NCBI RefSeq assembly: GCF_018139565.1
Contig: NZ_JAGSPK010000003.1
Coordinates: forward strand, 186,001 to 250,000
Origin: Cognatundibacterium rivi
Lineage (GTDB): Bacteria; Pseudomonadota; Gammaproteobacteria; Burkholderiales; Burkholderiaceae_D
Reading direction: 5' to 3'
DNA length: 64,000 nt
Shown one piece after another: positions 17,427 through 26,213 of the stretch. The translations under genes and the position numbers were made by a program. How positions within the stretch are numbered: position 1 is the stretch's first letter; every line of letters starts with the position of its first letter. The notes under the pieces are model-generated. The model did not search any database, was not told where the DNA came from, and saw only the letters and a list, made by a program, of their open reading frames with translations.

Positions 17427-19844
17427 TTATCGCGCCGTAAACAAAGCATTGTTCGTATCACCCGGTACCGTATCTGTATGGGGTGCGGTGAGTGGCAGAT
17501 AGATGATGAAACGTGTGCCCGTGCCCACGAGGCTCTCGACTTCCAGCTTTCCACCCAACATTTTAATGACGATATTGTGAACGATATTTAAGCCAAGGCC
17601 AGTGCCGCCACGCCCCATTTTTGTCGTATAAAAAGGATCAAAAATACGCGACATATGCGCCGTTTCTATTCCGATACCATCGTCAGAAAAAATAATTTTT
17701 ACCTTGTCTGTTCCGATCAGTTCGGCATGAATAGTCATCGTGCCAGATGAGCGCCCCTCGAAAGCGTGCGTGACCGCATTATTAATCAGATTAGTGACAA
17801 TCTGTTCCAGCGCCCCCGGAAAACTATCCATCTTCAGTTTCTCCGGAATGTCGACATGAAGTACGAACGGTGTCTTCCGCAGCATCGGGTGCAATAAACT
17901 GGTGACTTCCTGCACCACCGCCCTTAAATCAAAAGGACGACGCTGATCAGACACCTGATCCGCAGCCACTTGCTTGAAACTGATCACCAGTTCACTCGAA
18001 CGGTTCAGCCCGCGCAACAGTATCCCCATGCCTTGCTCAGTGTCCTGCAAATACGCTGCGAGTAAAGAACGCTTTAAGCTGCCGTCGTTAAAAGCGCTGC
18101 TGATCTCGCGTGATTTTTCCAGCAGCGTGCTGGCGACCGTCAGGCAATTACCGATCGGTGTATTCAGTTCGTGCGCCACAACAGCCACGACATCACCGAG
18201 CGCACGCAATTTTTCCGAGCGTAATAACTCGGTTTGCGCCATTTGCAAATGCCCCATCGTTGAAGCGAGTTCATGATTCGCCAATTCCAGCTCTGCGGTT
18301 CGTTGTTGTACCCGTGATTCGAGTTCGCTATTCAACTGATTCAATGCTTCGCGTGCTTCAATTTGCGGCGTGATGTCACGGGCAATACCAAGGTAACCGG
18401 TAATTTCCTGATCAGCATTGGTCAGCGCCGTCACGCTCAGAGAGACATGAATTTTTTTACCGTACTTGGTGATGTAAATCCAGTTGCGTGTCTCCATGCC
18501 ATACTTGGTGGCGATGGTTGAAAAAATATCGATACCAGAAATCTCACGTCCAAATTTTTGTGATAATTCACGGCTGCGCTGTTCCATTTCATCGGCATCA
18601 TGAAAATCTGTCGCATGTAGCTGGCCGACACTTTCGTGTGTACGGTAACCCAGCATTTTTTCCGCGCCGCGATTAAAGATCGTGACCAGCCCCTCTTTAT
18701 TGGTCGCGATAATTGAAATTTCTGAGGCGGCATCAAGTACGGACTGCAAGTCGCGTCGCGCAGTTTCCACTTTCGCTTCTGCCTGCAGACGATCAGTAAT
18801 GTCTTTGCAAATCGCAACGATGTGTCTGGCACCATCAACCTCAACGATAGCAGCAGACAGCAATCCCGATTTAAATTGGCCATCCTTGGTCTGCATTGTC
18901 CCCTGAAAGTCACTCACCGTTCCTTGCTCTGCGATCATATTGGTCCAGACTTTTCGCTGTTCCGGATCAGACCAGATACCTAATTCCAGCGAGGTCTTTC
19001 CTATCGCATCTTGCTTGCGATGACCTGTGAGCCTTTCAAATCCGGCATTCGCATAGAGAATGCGACCAGTTTCGAACTGGCTCAGCGTCATATAGTCAGG
19101 CACGGCCTCAAACACGGCCAACAAGCGATTTGCCGTTTCCCTCTGCTGCTGCTCGCTGTGTCTGAGTGCCGCGATTTCATTGGCCAGCTGATCGCTCATC
19201 ACATTCAGCGCATGACCGACGACACCGATCTCATCTTGACCGGTGTACTGAACTTTTGTTTCAAACTCACCGGCCGAAATCGCATTTGCTGCGGCTTCCA
19301 GTTGTCGTAAATGACGGGTCAGCCACAGCCCCAGTAAAAACAGAAAAATCGTCGAGAGTACGACTTCGAAAAAAGAGATCAGAACGGATTCTTCAAATAA
19401 TTTTTTTTGCGCATCCAGCACAAACCGGGTTGATAAACCAAATACCAGTTCGCCATGATTGATGCCGCCAGACACGATAGGAACGCGCACATCCTGGCGG
19501 TCGCTGGCAACGGGCAATTGCAAGGCATCGCTGGTGGCAGGCAAGGCTTTAGTCCAGCCTGAATGCAGTATCAGCTGGCGTTCCTGACCGAACAACAGAA
19601 AATAATCGACGCCACGTTCATGTGTACGGAAGATATCTCTGATTGCGCCGTAATCTTTTTGCGCCAGCGACGGCGCAATTGCTGTGCTGAGTAAATGCGA
19701 CATTTCCCGTGCCCGCATATCTGTCAGCTGTGATAAATTTCTTTCATTGAATCGCAAGCTGTTGCCGACCAGGATAGACAACATCACAACTTCGACGAGC
19801 ACGCTGACGAGAATCAGCTTCCAGCGCAAAGACAGCTTCAACAT
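17427..19844 (-). CDS. Membrane sensor histidine kinase with two PAS domains
   Basis: This 805-residue kinase has TM1 at about residues 8-28, a periplasmic sensor to about 152, TM2 at about 155-177 and HAMP at 175-228. PAS1 covers about 240-355 and PAS2 about 362-495, with PAC-like ends IVAICKDITDR and YLGIARDITPQ. A coiled coil (500-545) leads to HisKA with phospho-acceptor His558 (VVAHELNTPIGN). The HATPase domain carries the G1 box DDGIGIE, the FDPFYTTK lid and GRGGTGLGL. No response regulator gene is adjacent, so it is an orphan kinase here. The periplasmic region is not a family I can name. Confidence 0.93.
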   Translation of the reverse strand: MLKLSLRWKLILVSVLVEVVMLSILVGNSLRFNERNLSQLTDMRAREMSHLLSTAIAPSLAQKDYGAIRDIFRTHERGVDYFLLFGQERQLILHSGWTKALPATSDALQLPVASDRQDVRVPIVSGGINHGELVFGLSTRFVLDAQKKLFEESVLISFFEVVLSTIFLFLLGLWLTRHLRQLEAAANAISAGEFETKVQYTGQDEIGVVGHALNVMSDQLANEIAALRHSEQQQRETANRLLAVFEAVPDYMTLSQFETGRILYANAGFERLTGHRKQDAIGKTSLELGIWSDPEQRKVWTNMIAEQGTVSDFQGTMQTKDGQFKSGLLSAAIVEVDGARHIVAICKDITDRLQAEAKVETARRDLQSVLDAASEISIIATNKEGLVTIFNRGAEKMLGYRTHESVGQLHATDFHDADEMEQRSRELSQKFGREISGIDIFSTIATKYGMETRNWIYITKYGKKIHVSLSVTALTNADQEITGYLGIARDITPQIEAREALNQLNSELESRVQQRTAELELANHELASTMGHLQMAQTELLRSEKLRALGDVVAVVAHELNTPIGNCLTVASTLLEKSREISSAFNDGSLKRSLLAAYLQDTEQGMGILLRGLNRSSELVISFKQVAADQVSDQRRPFDLRAVVQEVTSLLHPMLRKTPFVLHVDIPEKLKMDSFPGALEQIVTNLINNAVTHAFEGRSSGTMTIHAELIGTDKVKIIFSDDGIGIETAHMSRIFDPFYTTKMGRGGTGLGLNIVHNIVIKMLGGKLEVESLVGTGTRFIIYLPLTAPHTDTVPGDTNNALFTAR

Positions 19845-20017
19845 CAGCTTGCCTGTTCGATACGGGTGTCAGGCGCGTCAGTATGCAAGCAAACCGACAA
19901 CGCGAAAAAAATAGCATGACCAGCTCGCGTGCGTTTAGTCACCGGCATCAGCGGTGTGTGGAATTCCATCGACATCATTAAGACCTTGTCTCCTTTGTCT
20001 GCCCGCCATGCCAGCCC

Positions 20018-20035
20018 CTCTGATCGGGATCAGAG
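20018..20035. repeat. Perfect inverted repeat CTCTGATC-GG-GATCAGAG
   Basis: The 8-bp arms are separated by 2 bp, about 175 bp upstream of the histidine kinase start. It could be an operator; no regulator can be assigned. Confidence 0.5.
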
Positions 20036-20293
20036 CTCAATTCGTCAAGACACGAACAGCACATTTATTTGCAGGTATTGCCGCATATTATCCGATAGCA
20101 CTTCGCTTTTGCCCATCAACACAGATGAAAAATGACATTCGTTCACATGCGGTGTTTCTGATGCAACAAACCACCTGTCAGCCGTAAGTTTAGCGTCAGC
20201 ATACGACGACTATCAGTATGTAAATTCAGACTAAATGATTTGCGGAATACAAATTTTTGTATTGATATTCAACAATGCTGACTCTGATTTGAA

Positions 20294-20312
20294 CTGAGCT
20301 GAGCTGAGCTGA
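20294..20312. repeat. CTGAG pentanucleotide tandem repeat
   Basis: Three exact CTGAG units and a partial fourth lie immediately after the hexosaminidase stop codon on the minus strand. It is outside the coding region, so a change in copy number would not shift a reading frame. Confidence 0.7.
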
Positions 20313-20319
20313 ACAGAGC

Positions 20320-21876
20320 CTACTGTCGCTGCCCAGCAATATCCACAGGAATGTGTCCTTGCGCTTGGATTTCCCCCGCCAGCCAGGCTCGCACCGCCGC
20401 GATGGCAGGTGCGGCGAAACCATAAGTGATCAATGCCGGTGACTGAATATCGAGCATGTGAAACGGATTCCACAACACCAGATGCAGATCCGGTTTCCAC
20501 GATCTACGCACGGATTCGCCATAACGTTTCCTTACCGTCGAGGCGAGAATCACACAACGATCATCCTGCGGCAGACTGCACCAGTCGAAGTGCTCTGCAT
20601 CGCTGAAAGTGACGGTATCAACATCATACAAATCCGCCAGCATCGATGCGACTTTGTCTGCCGTGATACCTGCTTCAGAGACACCATCGCTGACCGCATC
20701 AGCGCGTATCACCAGGCGTACCCGGCTGCCTTTTGCCGGCGGCTGCAGGTCGCCAACGTTGGTCAAGCCGCGTTGCCACGCATGCGCCATCAACGCACGG
20801 TCAGCGGCATCAGTCAGATAGTCAGTGTCGATGCACGGATAAGCGTCGGTCAGTTGCCGTATGCGCTGCAGTTTCTGCTGCACGGTCTGATAAGAAATCT
20901 GTCCCGAGAGGATGACTTCCGTGAGTGCTGCCAGCGTTTCGGTTTGTGACTCTCTGCTGCCGATTGCCATCACCATATCGGCACCGGCCAGCAATGCTTT
21001 CACCGCGGCATTGCCAACACCGTAACGCCCCGCAATCGCCTGCATATCCATGCCATCGGTAATCACAACACCGCGATACTGCCACTGCTCGCGCAATAAA
21101 TTCGTCAGTATCGTGGGCGACATGGTTGCCGGGTTGTCCGCATCCAGCGCGGGATAAACGATGTGTGCCGTCATCATCGCCGGCGCATTGCGGCGGACGG
21201 CGATCTGGAATGGTGCAAACTCCATTGCCTGCAATTCGGCCAGCGATTTATTCACAGTCGGCAGCGCGCGGTGCGAATCGACATTGGTGTCGCCATGCCC
21301 GGGAAAATGTTTGACACAGCAAGCCACGCCTTCCGACAGGCTGCCATCCATCCACGCCAGCGCCAGCGTGCTGGCACGTTGCGGATCGGCACCGAATGAG
21401 CGTTCAGCGATGACAGGATTATCAACGTTATTATTCAAATCCAGCACCGGTGCGAAATTCCAGTTGAAGCCCAGCGCCTTAATGTTGCGTGCGACTGCGG
21501 CACCGACCTGATAGCACAGATCTGCATCGTCACTGGCCCCCAGCGCCATCGCTGACGGCGGTGGCGGTACCCAGGTTGGCCGCACAACCGCGCCACCTTC
21601 CTGATCGAGCGCGATCAGCGATTCCGGCCCCATCACGGCGCGCAGATCCGCGGTCAGTTTTTTGAGTTGTACTTCGTCCGTCATATTGTTACGGAACAGG
21701 CAAACGGCGCGGATATGATGCTCGCGTAAAAATTCCGCCAGATCGTCATCCATGCGGGTGACGGTAATGCGCACCATCACCAGCTGCCCGGCCAGACGAC
21801 GTGCATCATCAATATTCAGCGGTGCGTTCAGCGCATGCGGCGGTTCAACTGGCGAGGTGGAATTGGTGTTTGTCAT
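20320..21876 (-). CDS. GH3 beta-N-acetylhexosaminidase, cytoplasmic, two-domain (NagZ-like)
   Basis: The ATG at 21876 gives 518 residues; an upstream in-frame ATG at 21933 lacks an SD. There is no signal peptide. The N-terminal GH3 barrel (about residues 20-345) carries the NagZ dyad loop KHFPGHGDTNVDSH and the nucleophile in VVITDGMDMQAI. A C-terminal domain (about 365-518) makes it longer than proteobacterial NagZ (about 340), resembling two-domain GH3 N-acetylglucosaminidases or phosphorylases. It would release GlcNAc from imported chitobiose or muropeptides. It is the last gene of the amino-sugar operon, separated from nagB-II by 239 bp holding a repeat element. Confidence 0.88.
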   Translation of the reverse strand: MTNTNSTSPVEPPHALNAPLNIDDARRLAGQLVMVRITVTRMDDDLAEFLREHHIRAVCLFRNNMTDEVQLKKLTADLRAVMGPESLIALDQEGGAVVRPTWVPPPPSAMALGASDDADLCYQVGAAVARNIKALGFNWNFAPVLDLNNNVDNPVIAERSFGADPQRASTLALAWMDGSLSEGVACCVKHFPGHGDTNVDSHRALPTVNKSLAELQAMEFAPFQIAVRRNAPAMMTAHIVYPALDADNPATMSPTILTNLLREQWQYRGVVITDGMDMQAIAGRYGVGNAAVKALLAGADMVMAIGSRESQTETLAALTEVILSGQISYQTVQQKLQRIRQLTDAYPCIDTDYLTDAADRALMAHAWQRGLTNVGDLQPPAKGSRVRLVIRADAVSDGVSEAGITADKVASMLADLYDVDTVTFSDAEHFDWCSLPQDDRCVILASTVRKRYGESVRRSWKPDLHLVLWNPFHMLDIQSPALITYGFAAPAIAAVRAWLAGEIQAQGHIPVDIAGQRQ

Positions 21877-22002
21877 AGGTCTCTGGTGGCTGCTATTACT
21901 GGTATTTACGGCATCGAGAATGTCAACGCTCATACTGATTTTGCTGAATTTGTTGGCATTGCCGGTCTCGTTCCCAACCGGCGCTGATGCGTCTGAATAT
22001 GG

Positions 22003-22081
22003 ATACTCCCCCTACTTTTACTAAAAACACCTTTATTGTCAGCATAGAATAAGGGGCTTAAAAAATACTGGGGGGGAGTAT
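22003..22081 (-). repeat. Intergenic repeat element, copy A (ATACTCCC-bounded)
   Basis: This 79-bp element is bounded by ATACTCCCCC and GGGGGAGTAT as inverted ends. Its minus strand matches 39290 onward: in the first 49 positions 40 are identical without gaps, and the TGTTTTT that follows is also shared. The core contains AGTATTTTTTAA, CCCCTT and TATGCTGA. It lies between nagB-II and the GH3 gene. No transposase is present nearby. Confidence 0.75.
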
Positions 22082-22115
22082 ATATATAAGACTAAAATCC
22101 GGTCATTGCGCTGAT

Positions 22116-23138
22116 TTAACTGGTTTTAGTCACTTTACTTAAATGACGCGGCTGATCGGGGTCCAGCCCGCGTGCAACTGCCAGTTGCGCTGCCATCACA
22201 TAAAACGCCTGAATCGCGACGATGGGATCAAGGTCCGGCGTCGCTGCCACCGGTAAAGTCAGTTGACGTTCGCGTACATCCTCCGGCGCAGCCAACAGCA
22301 CCTCAGCACCGCGTCCGCGCATTTCTTCGGCGAGCCGGATCAGACTTTCCTGCGCCGGACCGCGGGTCGCGAATATCAGTAATGGATAACCTTCATCAAT
22401 CAAAGCCATCGGGCCATGTTTGATTTCTGCACCGCTGAACGCTTCTGCCTGTATGGCCGAGGTTTCCTTGAATTTCAGCGCAGCTTCGAGCGCCACTGAA
22501 AAACTGATGCCACGGCCAACCACCATCATGCGCTGTGCCGGCACCAGCACATCGAGTGCCGCCGACCAGTCTGTTTTGCTGGCGGCATCGAGCGCGGCAG
22601 GTAGCTGTGCGATGGCTGCCAGCAACAGCGGATCGTTCTGCCAGTGCGCAACCAGACGGGCCGCTGCCACCAGCGAGGTGATAAAACTTTTAGTGGCCGC
22701 AACGCTGCGTTCCGGCCCTGCATGCAAAGGCATCGTCCATTCGGCAGCTGCGGCTATGGGTGAACTGACATCATTCACCAGCGCCACCGTGGTCGCACCG
22801 GCCGCACGAAAATAGCGCATGGGATCAACCACATCCGGACTTTGCCCGGATTGCGAAATCGCAATCGCCAGCGCGTCTTTAACCAGCAAGGGTGCATGAT
22901 TCAAGGTCACCAGCGATAACGGCAACGAGGCGACGATACGGCCCAGGCGCGCCATGATCAGATACGCCGCGTAATTGCTGGCGTGATCGGAGCTGCCGCG
23001 CGCGATCGTCAGTACAGATGATGGCGGCTGCGTCCGCAAATGCGCTCCCAGCCTGGCATAGCGGTCGCCATCGTGCGTCAGTTGAATGGCGACCTGTTCT
23101 GCTGCTGCGCAGGCTTCGTTAAGCATTTGCGAATTCAA
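22116..23138 (-). CDS. Glucosamine-6-phosphate deaminase, SIS type (NagB-II)
   Basis: Two SIS domains (about residues 30-165 and 190-325) resemble the isomerase half of GlmS. Key motifs are ARGSSDHASNYAAY, ISQSGQSPDVVD, ERSVAATKSF, VVGRGISFSVALEAALK and EAFSGAEIKHGPMALI. This is the NagB-II family, which converts glucosamine-6-phosphate to fructose-6-phosphate and ammonia. The TTG at 23138 is proposed as start because AAGGAG lies 6 nt upstream; the ATG at 23126 is the alternative. Either start overlaps the nagA stop codon, so the two are translationally coupled. The product is about 340 residues. Confidence 0.88.
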   Translation of the reverse strand: MNSQMLNEACAAAEQVAIQLTHDGDRYARLGAHLRTQPPSSVLTIARGSSDHASNYAAYLIMARLGRIVASLPLSLVTLNHAPLLVKDALAIAISQSGQSPDVVDPMRYFRAAGATTVALVNDVSSPIAAAAEWTMPLHAGPERSVAATKSFITSLVAAARLVAHWQNDPLLLAAIAQLPAALDAASKTDWSAALDVLVPAQRMMVVGRGISFSVALEAALKFKETSAIQAEAFSGAEIKHGPMALIDEGYPLLIFATRGPAQESLIRLAEEMRGRGAEVLLAAPEDVRERQLTLPVAATPDLDPIVAIQAFYVMAAQLAVARGLDPDQPRHLSKVTKTS

Positions 23139-24225
23139 TCTTTTCTCCTTCGGTATAAACGGCAAGCAGTTGCAAGTCCTGATCAAGGACGACGATATCG
23201 GCGAATGCGCCCGGCGCTAAACGACCGCGTTCCGGCAGCCCGAGATAATCGGCAGCGTAAGTCGAAACACGGCGCACCGCGTCGTCCAGCGTCAGGCCTA
23301 TACTGACCAGATTGCGCAGCGCCTGATCCATCGTCAGTGCGCTACCTGCCAGCGAACCATCGGCCAGACGCACGCCGCCCAGGCATTTATGCACACGCTG
23401 TCGCCCCAGCATATATTCGCCATCTGGCATGCCGGTGGCAGCAGTCGAATCGGTCACGCAATACAGATACGGTATAGCTCTTAATGCGGCTTTAATCGCG
23501 CCCGGATGCACATGCAACAGATCTGGAATAATTTCTGAAAACTGCGCATGCGCGAGCGCCGCACCGACCATGCCGGGTGCACGATGATCGAGTCGTGACA
23601 TCGCGTTGTACAAATGCGTGAAGCCGCTGGCACCATTTTCCAGCGCGGCAACGCCCTCTTCGTAACTGCCGGTGCTGTGACCGAGCTGCACCCGTATACC
23701 CAGCGCCGTCAGTTCGCGCACCAGCGCCAGATGGCCGTCCATTTCAGGCGCGAGCGTAATCAATTTAATGGCAGCAATCGCATCAAGTGCCTGCACCTGC
23801 GCGACCGAGCCTATGCCCGCAAAGGCAGGTTGGGCGCCGAGTTTGCCTGGATTGATATATGGCCCTTCCAGATGCACACCCAGCACGCGTGCGGTACCGG
23901 CGGGGCGTTGCTGCAGCAAAGGTTGTATCGCACTCAGCGCCGCTTCAATATCGCTCAGCGGCGCAGTCATGGTGGTTGCCAGCAAACTGGTGGTGCCGTG
24001 TTGCGCATGCAAACGAGCGATGGTTTCGACGGCACTACCCGCTTCCATCGTATCTTTGCCACCCGCGCCATGCACATGCAGATCAATGAAACCGGGCAGG
24101 ATGTAATGCGCGGTTTCGCGCGGCGGCGCGCTCTGGATACGCTGTATCTTTTCGCTGAAATTGATGCTGCCGTGTACCCAGCCATCCGGCGTGAGTATCT
24201 GACCGTGTAATTGCTGTTCGCTCAT
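23119..24225 (-). CDS. nagA: N-acetylglucosamine-6-phosphate deacetylase
   Basis: This 368-residue amidohydrolase has the metal site HVHGAGGKD, the substrate loop LEGPYINPGKLGAQ, GHSTGSYEEG, THLYNAMSRLDHR and the catalytic Asp in VTDSTAATGMPDG. Its size and motifs match NagA. It removes acetate from GlcNAc-6-phosphate, giving glucosamine-6-phosphate for NagB-II encoded next. Its start overlaps the GntR stop by 4 nt and its stop overlaps the nagB-II start, so the three are tightly coupled. Confidence 0.95.
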   Translation of the reverse strand: MSEQQLHGQILTPDGWVHGSINFSEKIQRIQSAPPRETAHYILPGFIDLHVHGAGGKDTMEAGSAVETIARLHAQHGTTSLLATTMTAPLSDIEAALSAIQPLLQQRPAGTARVLGVHLEGPYINPGKLGAQPAFAGIGSVAQVQALDAIAAIKLITLAPEMDGHLALVRELTALGIRVQLGHSTGSYEEGVAALENGASGFTHLYNAMSRLDHRAPGMVGAALAHAQFSEIIPDLLHVHPGAIKAALRAIPYLYCVTDSTAATGMPDGEYMLGRQRVHKCLGGVRLADGSLAGSALTMDQALRNLVSIGLTLDDAVRRVSTYAADYLGLPERGRLAPGAFADIVVLDQDLQLLAVYTEGEKIEFANA

Positions 24226-24956
24226 CGGAATAACTCCGCGACAAAATCATAATAATCGCTGCGGCAATACGAGTGCGTCAGTTCAATTGCCGTTCCATCC
24301 GGCAGATAACCGATGCGGGTGATGAACAGCATCGCCGCACCCGGCTTGATATCGGCCAACTGCGCCTGTTCTGCATTTGCATTGATGGCGCGGATGTGTT
24401 GCAAGGCGCGCGTCGGTGCGCAATGCTGCGCATCGAGATAGCCGTATAAACTGTCTGTCACCAGTTGCGGTTGCGGCATATACGCCGCCGGGATGGTGGT
24501 GGTTTCTATCGCCATGACCACATTGTCAGCGGTGCGCAGGCGCTTCAGACGCGAAACCGCAGTGTTGGGCGATAAACCCAGCGATAAAATTTCTTCCGGT
24601 GAAGCGATACCGCTTTCACGCTGTATCCAGCGCGAACCGGGCACAAAACCGCGTTGGCGCAATTCTTCGCTGAAGCTGGTGAGGCGCGATAAAGGCTGTT
24701 CCAGTTTCGGGGTGATATAGGTGCCGGAACCATGGCGACGACTCAGCAGCCCGCGCTCGCATAACATCGCCAGTGCCTTGCGTGCGGTGACACGTGAAAT
24801 TTCCAGCGTCTCTGCCAGCAGACGCTCCGACGGTAAGGCTTCATCGGGCTGCCAGCGCCCGCTTTGTATGCCTTGTGCCAGCTTGTTCGCCAGTTGCAGA
24901 TACAAGGGCGTGGCATTATCACTATCAGGTTTGAAATCGCGCAGGGAAGCCAGCAT
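24222..24956 (-). CDS. GntR-family (HutC/NagR type) repressor of the nag operon
   Basis: This 244-residue protein has a GntR winged helix (about residues 15-83; LPSERLLAETLEISRVTARKA). A UTRA ligand-binding domain follows (about 105-240), ending in ELTHSYCRSDYYDFVAEL, the typical UTRA terminus. DasR/NagR/NagQ relatives bind glucosamine-6-phosphate or GlcNAc-6-phosphate and repress amino-sugar genes. It sits inside the operon between nagK and nagA, so it probably regulates its own transcript through a site near 26039-26090. The effector is inferred. Confidence 0.92.
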   Translation of the reverse strand: MLASLRDFKPDSDNATPLYLQLANKLAQGIQSGRWQPDEALPSERLLAETLEISRVTARKALAMLCERGLLSRRHGSGTYITPKLEQPLSRLTSFSEELRQRGFVPGSRWIQRESGIASPEEILSLGLSPNTAVSRLKRLRTADNVVMAIETTTIPAAYMPQPQLVTDSLYGYLDAQHCAPTRALQHIRAINANAEQAQLADIKPGAAMLFITRIGYLPDGTAIELTHSYCRSDYYDFVAELFR

Positions 24957-24982
24957 GTCGCCTCGATCTTGTCAGTGTGGAT

Positions 24983-25936
24983 TCAGGTTGAACGTAAATG
25001 TTGTTGCAGCAAAATCAGCGCACCGCTGGCGGAATCGCCCAGAGGCGTGCGTACTCTTTGCCGCAAACCGTCTGGCAGAAACGGCAGCAGTGCAGCGGCC
25101 AGTCCGCCACACAGCGCCAGCGGCAATGTATGCGTGGGATCAAGCGCATCGGCGATCATCTCGACTTCGCGTCCGGCATCAAGCAACATGCTGCGCGCGA
25201 CCACTGATTCTTCGGCGTGTTGAAAAACGATAGGTGCGACTTCGGCATAACGGGTTTGATTTGCCTGCGCCAGCCATCTGAACACAGTATCTTTGTCACC
25301 GCCGCAGTGAGCATAAATTGCGTCAGCAAAACGGCTGCTGGTGGCGCGGCCATCCAGCACACGCTGAAGGTAATTCACTGCTCGCATTCCTATCCATGCA
25401 CCGCTGGCTTCATCGCTGACAGGAAAACCCCAGCCACCAACTTCACGCCGCTGTCCATTGCTTTGCAAGACCTCACCGACGCTACCGGTACCAAGCGCAA
25501 TCACCGCACCCGGCGCACCCTGATGTGCGCCGATCAGTGTTGTGCCAGCATCGGTTTCTGTCAGCAGCAGCGCAAACCCCGGATTGAGCGCCTTCAGCTC
25601 ATCCGCCCATTGCGCGTTATTCACACCCGACAGGCCACATGCGATTGCGATATCAGACAAGGCAGGATGCGCCAGATGCGCCTGCGCAAACGCATCGGTG
25701 ATCGCCTGCAAAATTGCTTCCCATGCCTGCGGACGGCCATGCGCAAGTGCTGAAGGCCCCGCTGTGCCGCGTGCCAGCGGCTTTCCCTGGCGGTCTGCCA
25801 GCACTACCCGCGTGCCAGTGCCGCCGCCATCGACACCGATCAGGTAAGCGATTACCGGTGCTGCCTCACCGCACGTTTTTGCTTGTGCTGCTGTTTTCGC
25901 TGTTGTCTTCACTTGTGTCATCAAGAGTTTGTTCAT
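24983..25936 (-). CDS. nagK: N-acetylglucosamine kinase (BadF/BcrA ATPase family)
   Basis: The ASKHA-type fold begins at YLIGVDGGGTGTRVVLAD, with ALGTGSVGEV for phosphate binding and DSASGALILLQ at the C-terminus. Such kinases phosphorylate GlcNAc, or glucosamine, in the cytoplasm. The start is uncertain: the reading frame extends to 26005, and ATGs at 26005, 25990, 25936 and 25921 are all possible with no strong SD. The residues before YLIGVDGG look like a non-conserved leader. It is the promoter-proximal gene of the nag operon, 26 bp before the GntR gene. The presence of a kinase suggests that free GlcNAc enters or forms inside the cell. Confidence 0.85.
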   Translation of the reverse strand: MNKLLMTQVKTTAKTAAQAKTCGEAAPVIAYLIGVDGGGTGTRVVLADRQGKPLARGTAGPSALAHGRPQAWEAILQAITDAFAQAHLAHPALSDIAIACGLSGVNNAQWADELKALNPGFALLLTETDAGTTLIGAHQGAPGAVIALGTGSVGEVLQSNGQRREVGGWGFPVSDEASGAWIGMRAVNYLQRVLDGRATSSRFADAIYAHCGGDKDTVFRWLAQANQTRYAEVAPIVFQHAEESVVARSMLLDAGREVEMIADALDPTHTLPLALCGGLAAALLPFLPDGLRQRVRTPLGDSASGALILLQQHLRST

Positions 25937-26038
25937 CCTTTTTGCGGCACGCTGAAAAATGAGTTTCTTCAGCCGATCCGCCTTGCGCATGCGCAGATAT
26001 CCCATGGCCAAGATTGCTCTGCTGAAAAATCAGGTACG

Positions 26039-26067
26039 AATGTAATTATTTTCATAGTGGTCGTCAA
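26039..26067 (-). promoter_or_regulatory. Predicted sigma70 promoter of the nag operon
   Basis: TTGACG (26062-26067) and TACATT (26039-26044) are separated by 17 bp on the minus strand. Upstream lie two ATACC repeats (AATACCACTTAAATACC on the minus strand) that could be contacts for the GntR repressor. Confidence 0.5.
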
Positions 26068-26213
26068 TAGGTATTTAAGTGGTATTGCAATTAAGCGCAA
26101 GACAAACATCATCTTTTTCTATCAGCAATGCACACACCGTGCCAGAACATTCACAGTACGCCCCTGTGTCGGTTACACTAAGACCAGGTTTTCATCATTT
26201 AAGGCCGTCTGCG

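Larger units (their letters stand above)
19845..20319. other. 475-bp intergenic region with two small repeats
   Basis: I see no convincing gene. It carries a perfect palindrome (20018-20035) and a CTGAG pentamer repeat (20294-20312). It should hold the histidine kinase promoter and the end of the nag operon transcript. Confidence 0.6.
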
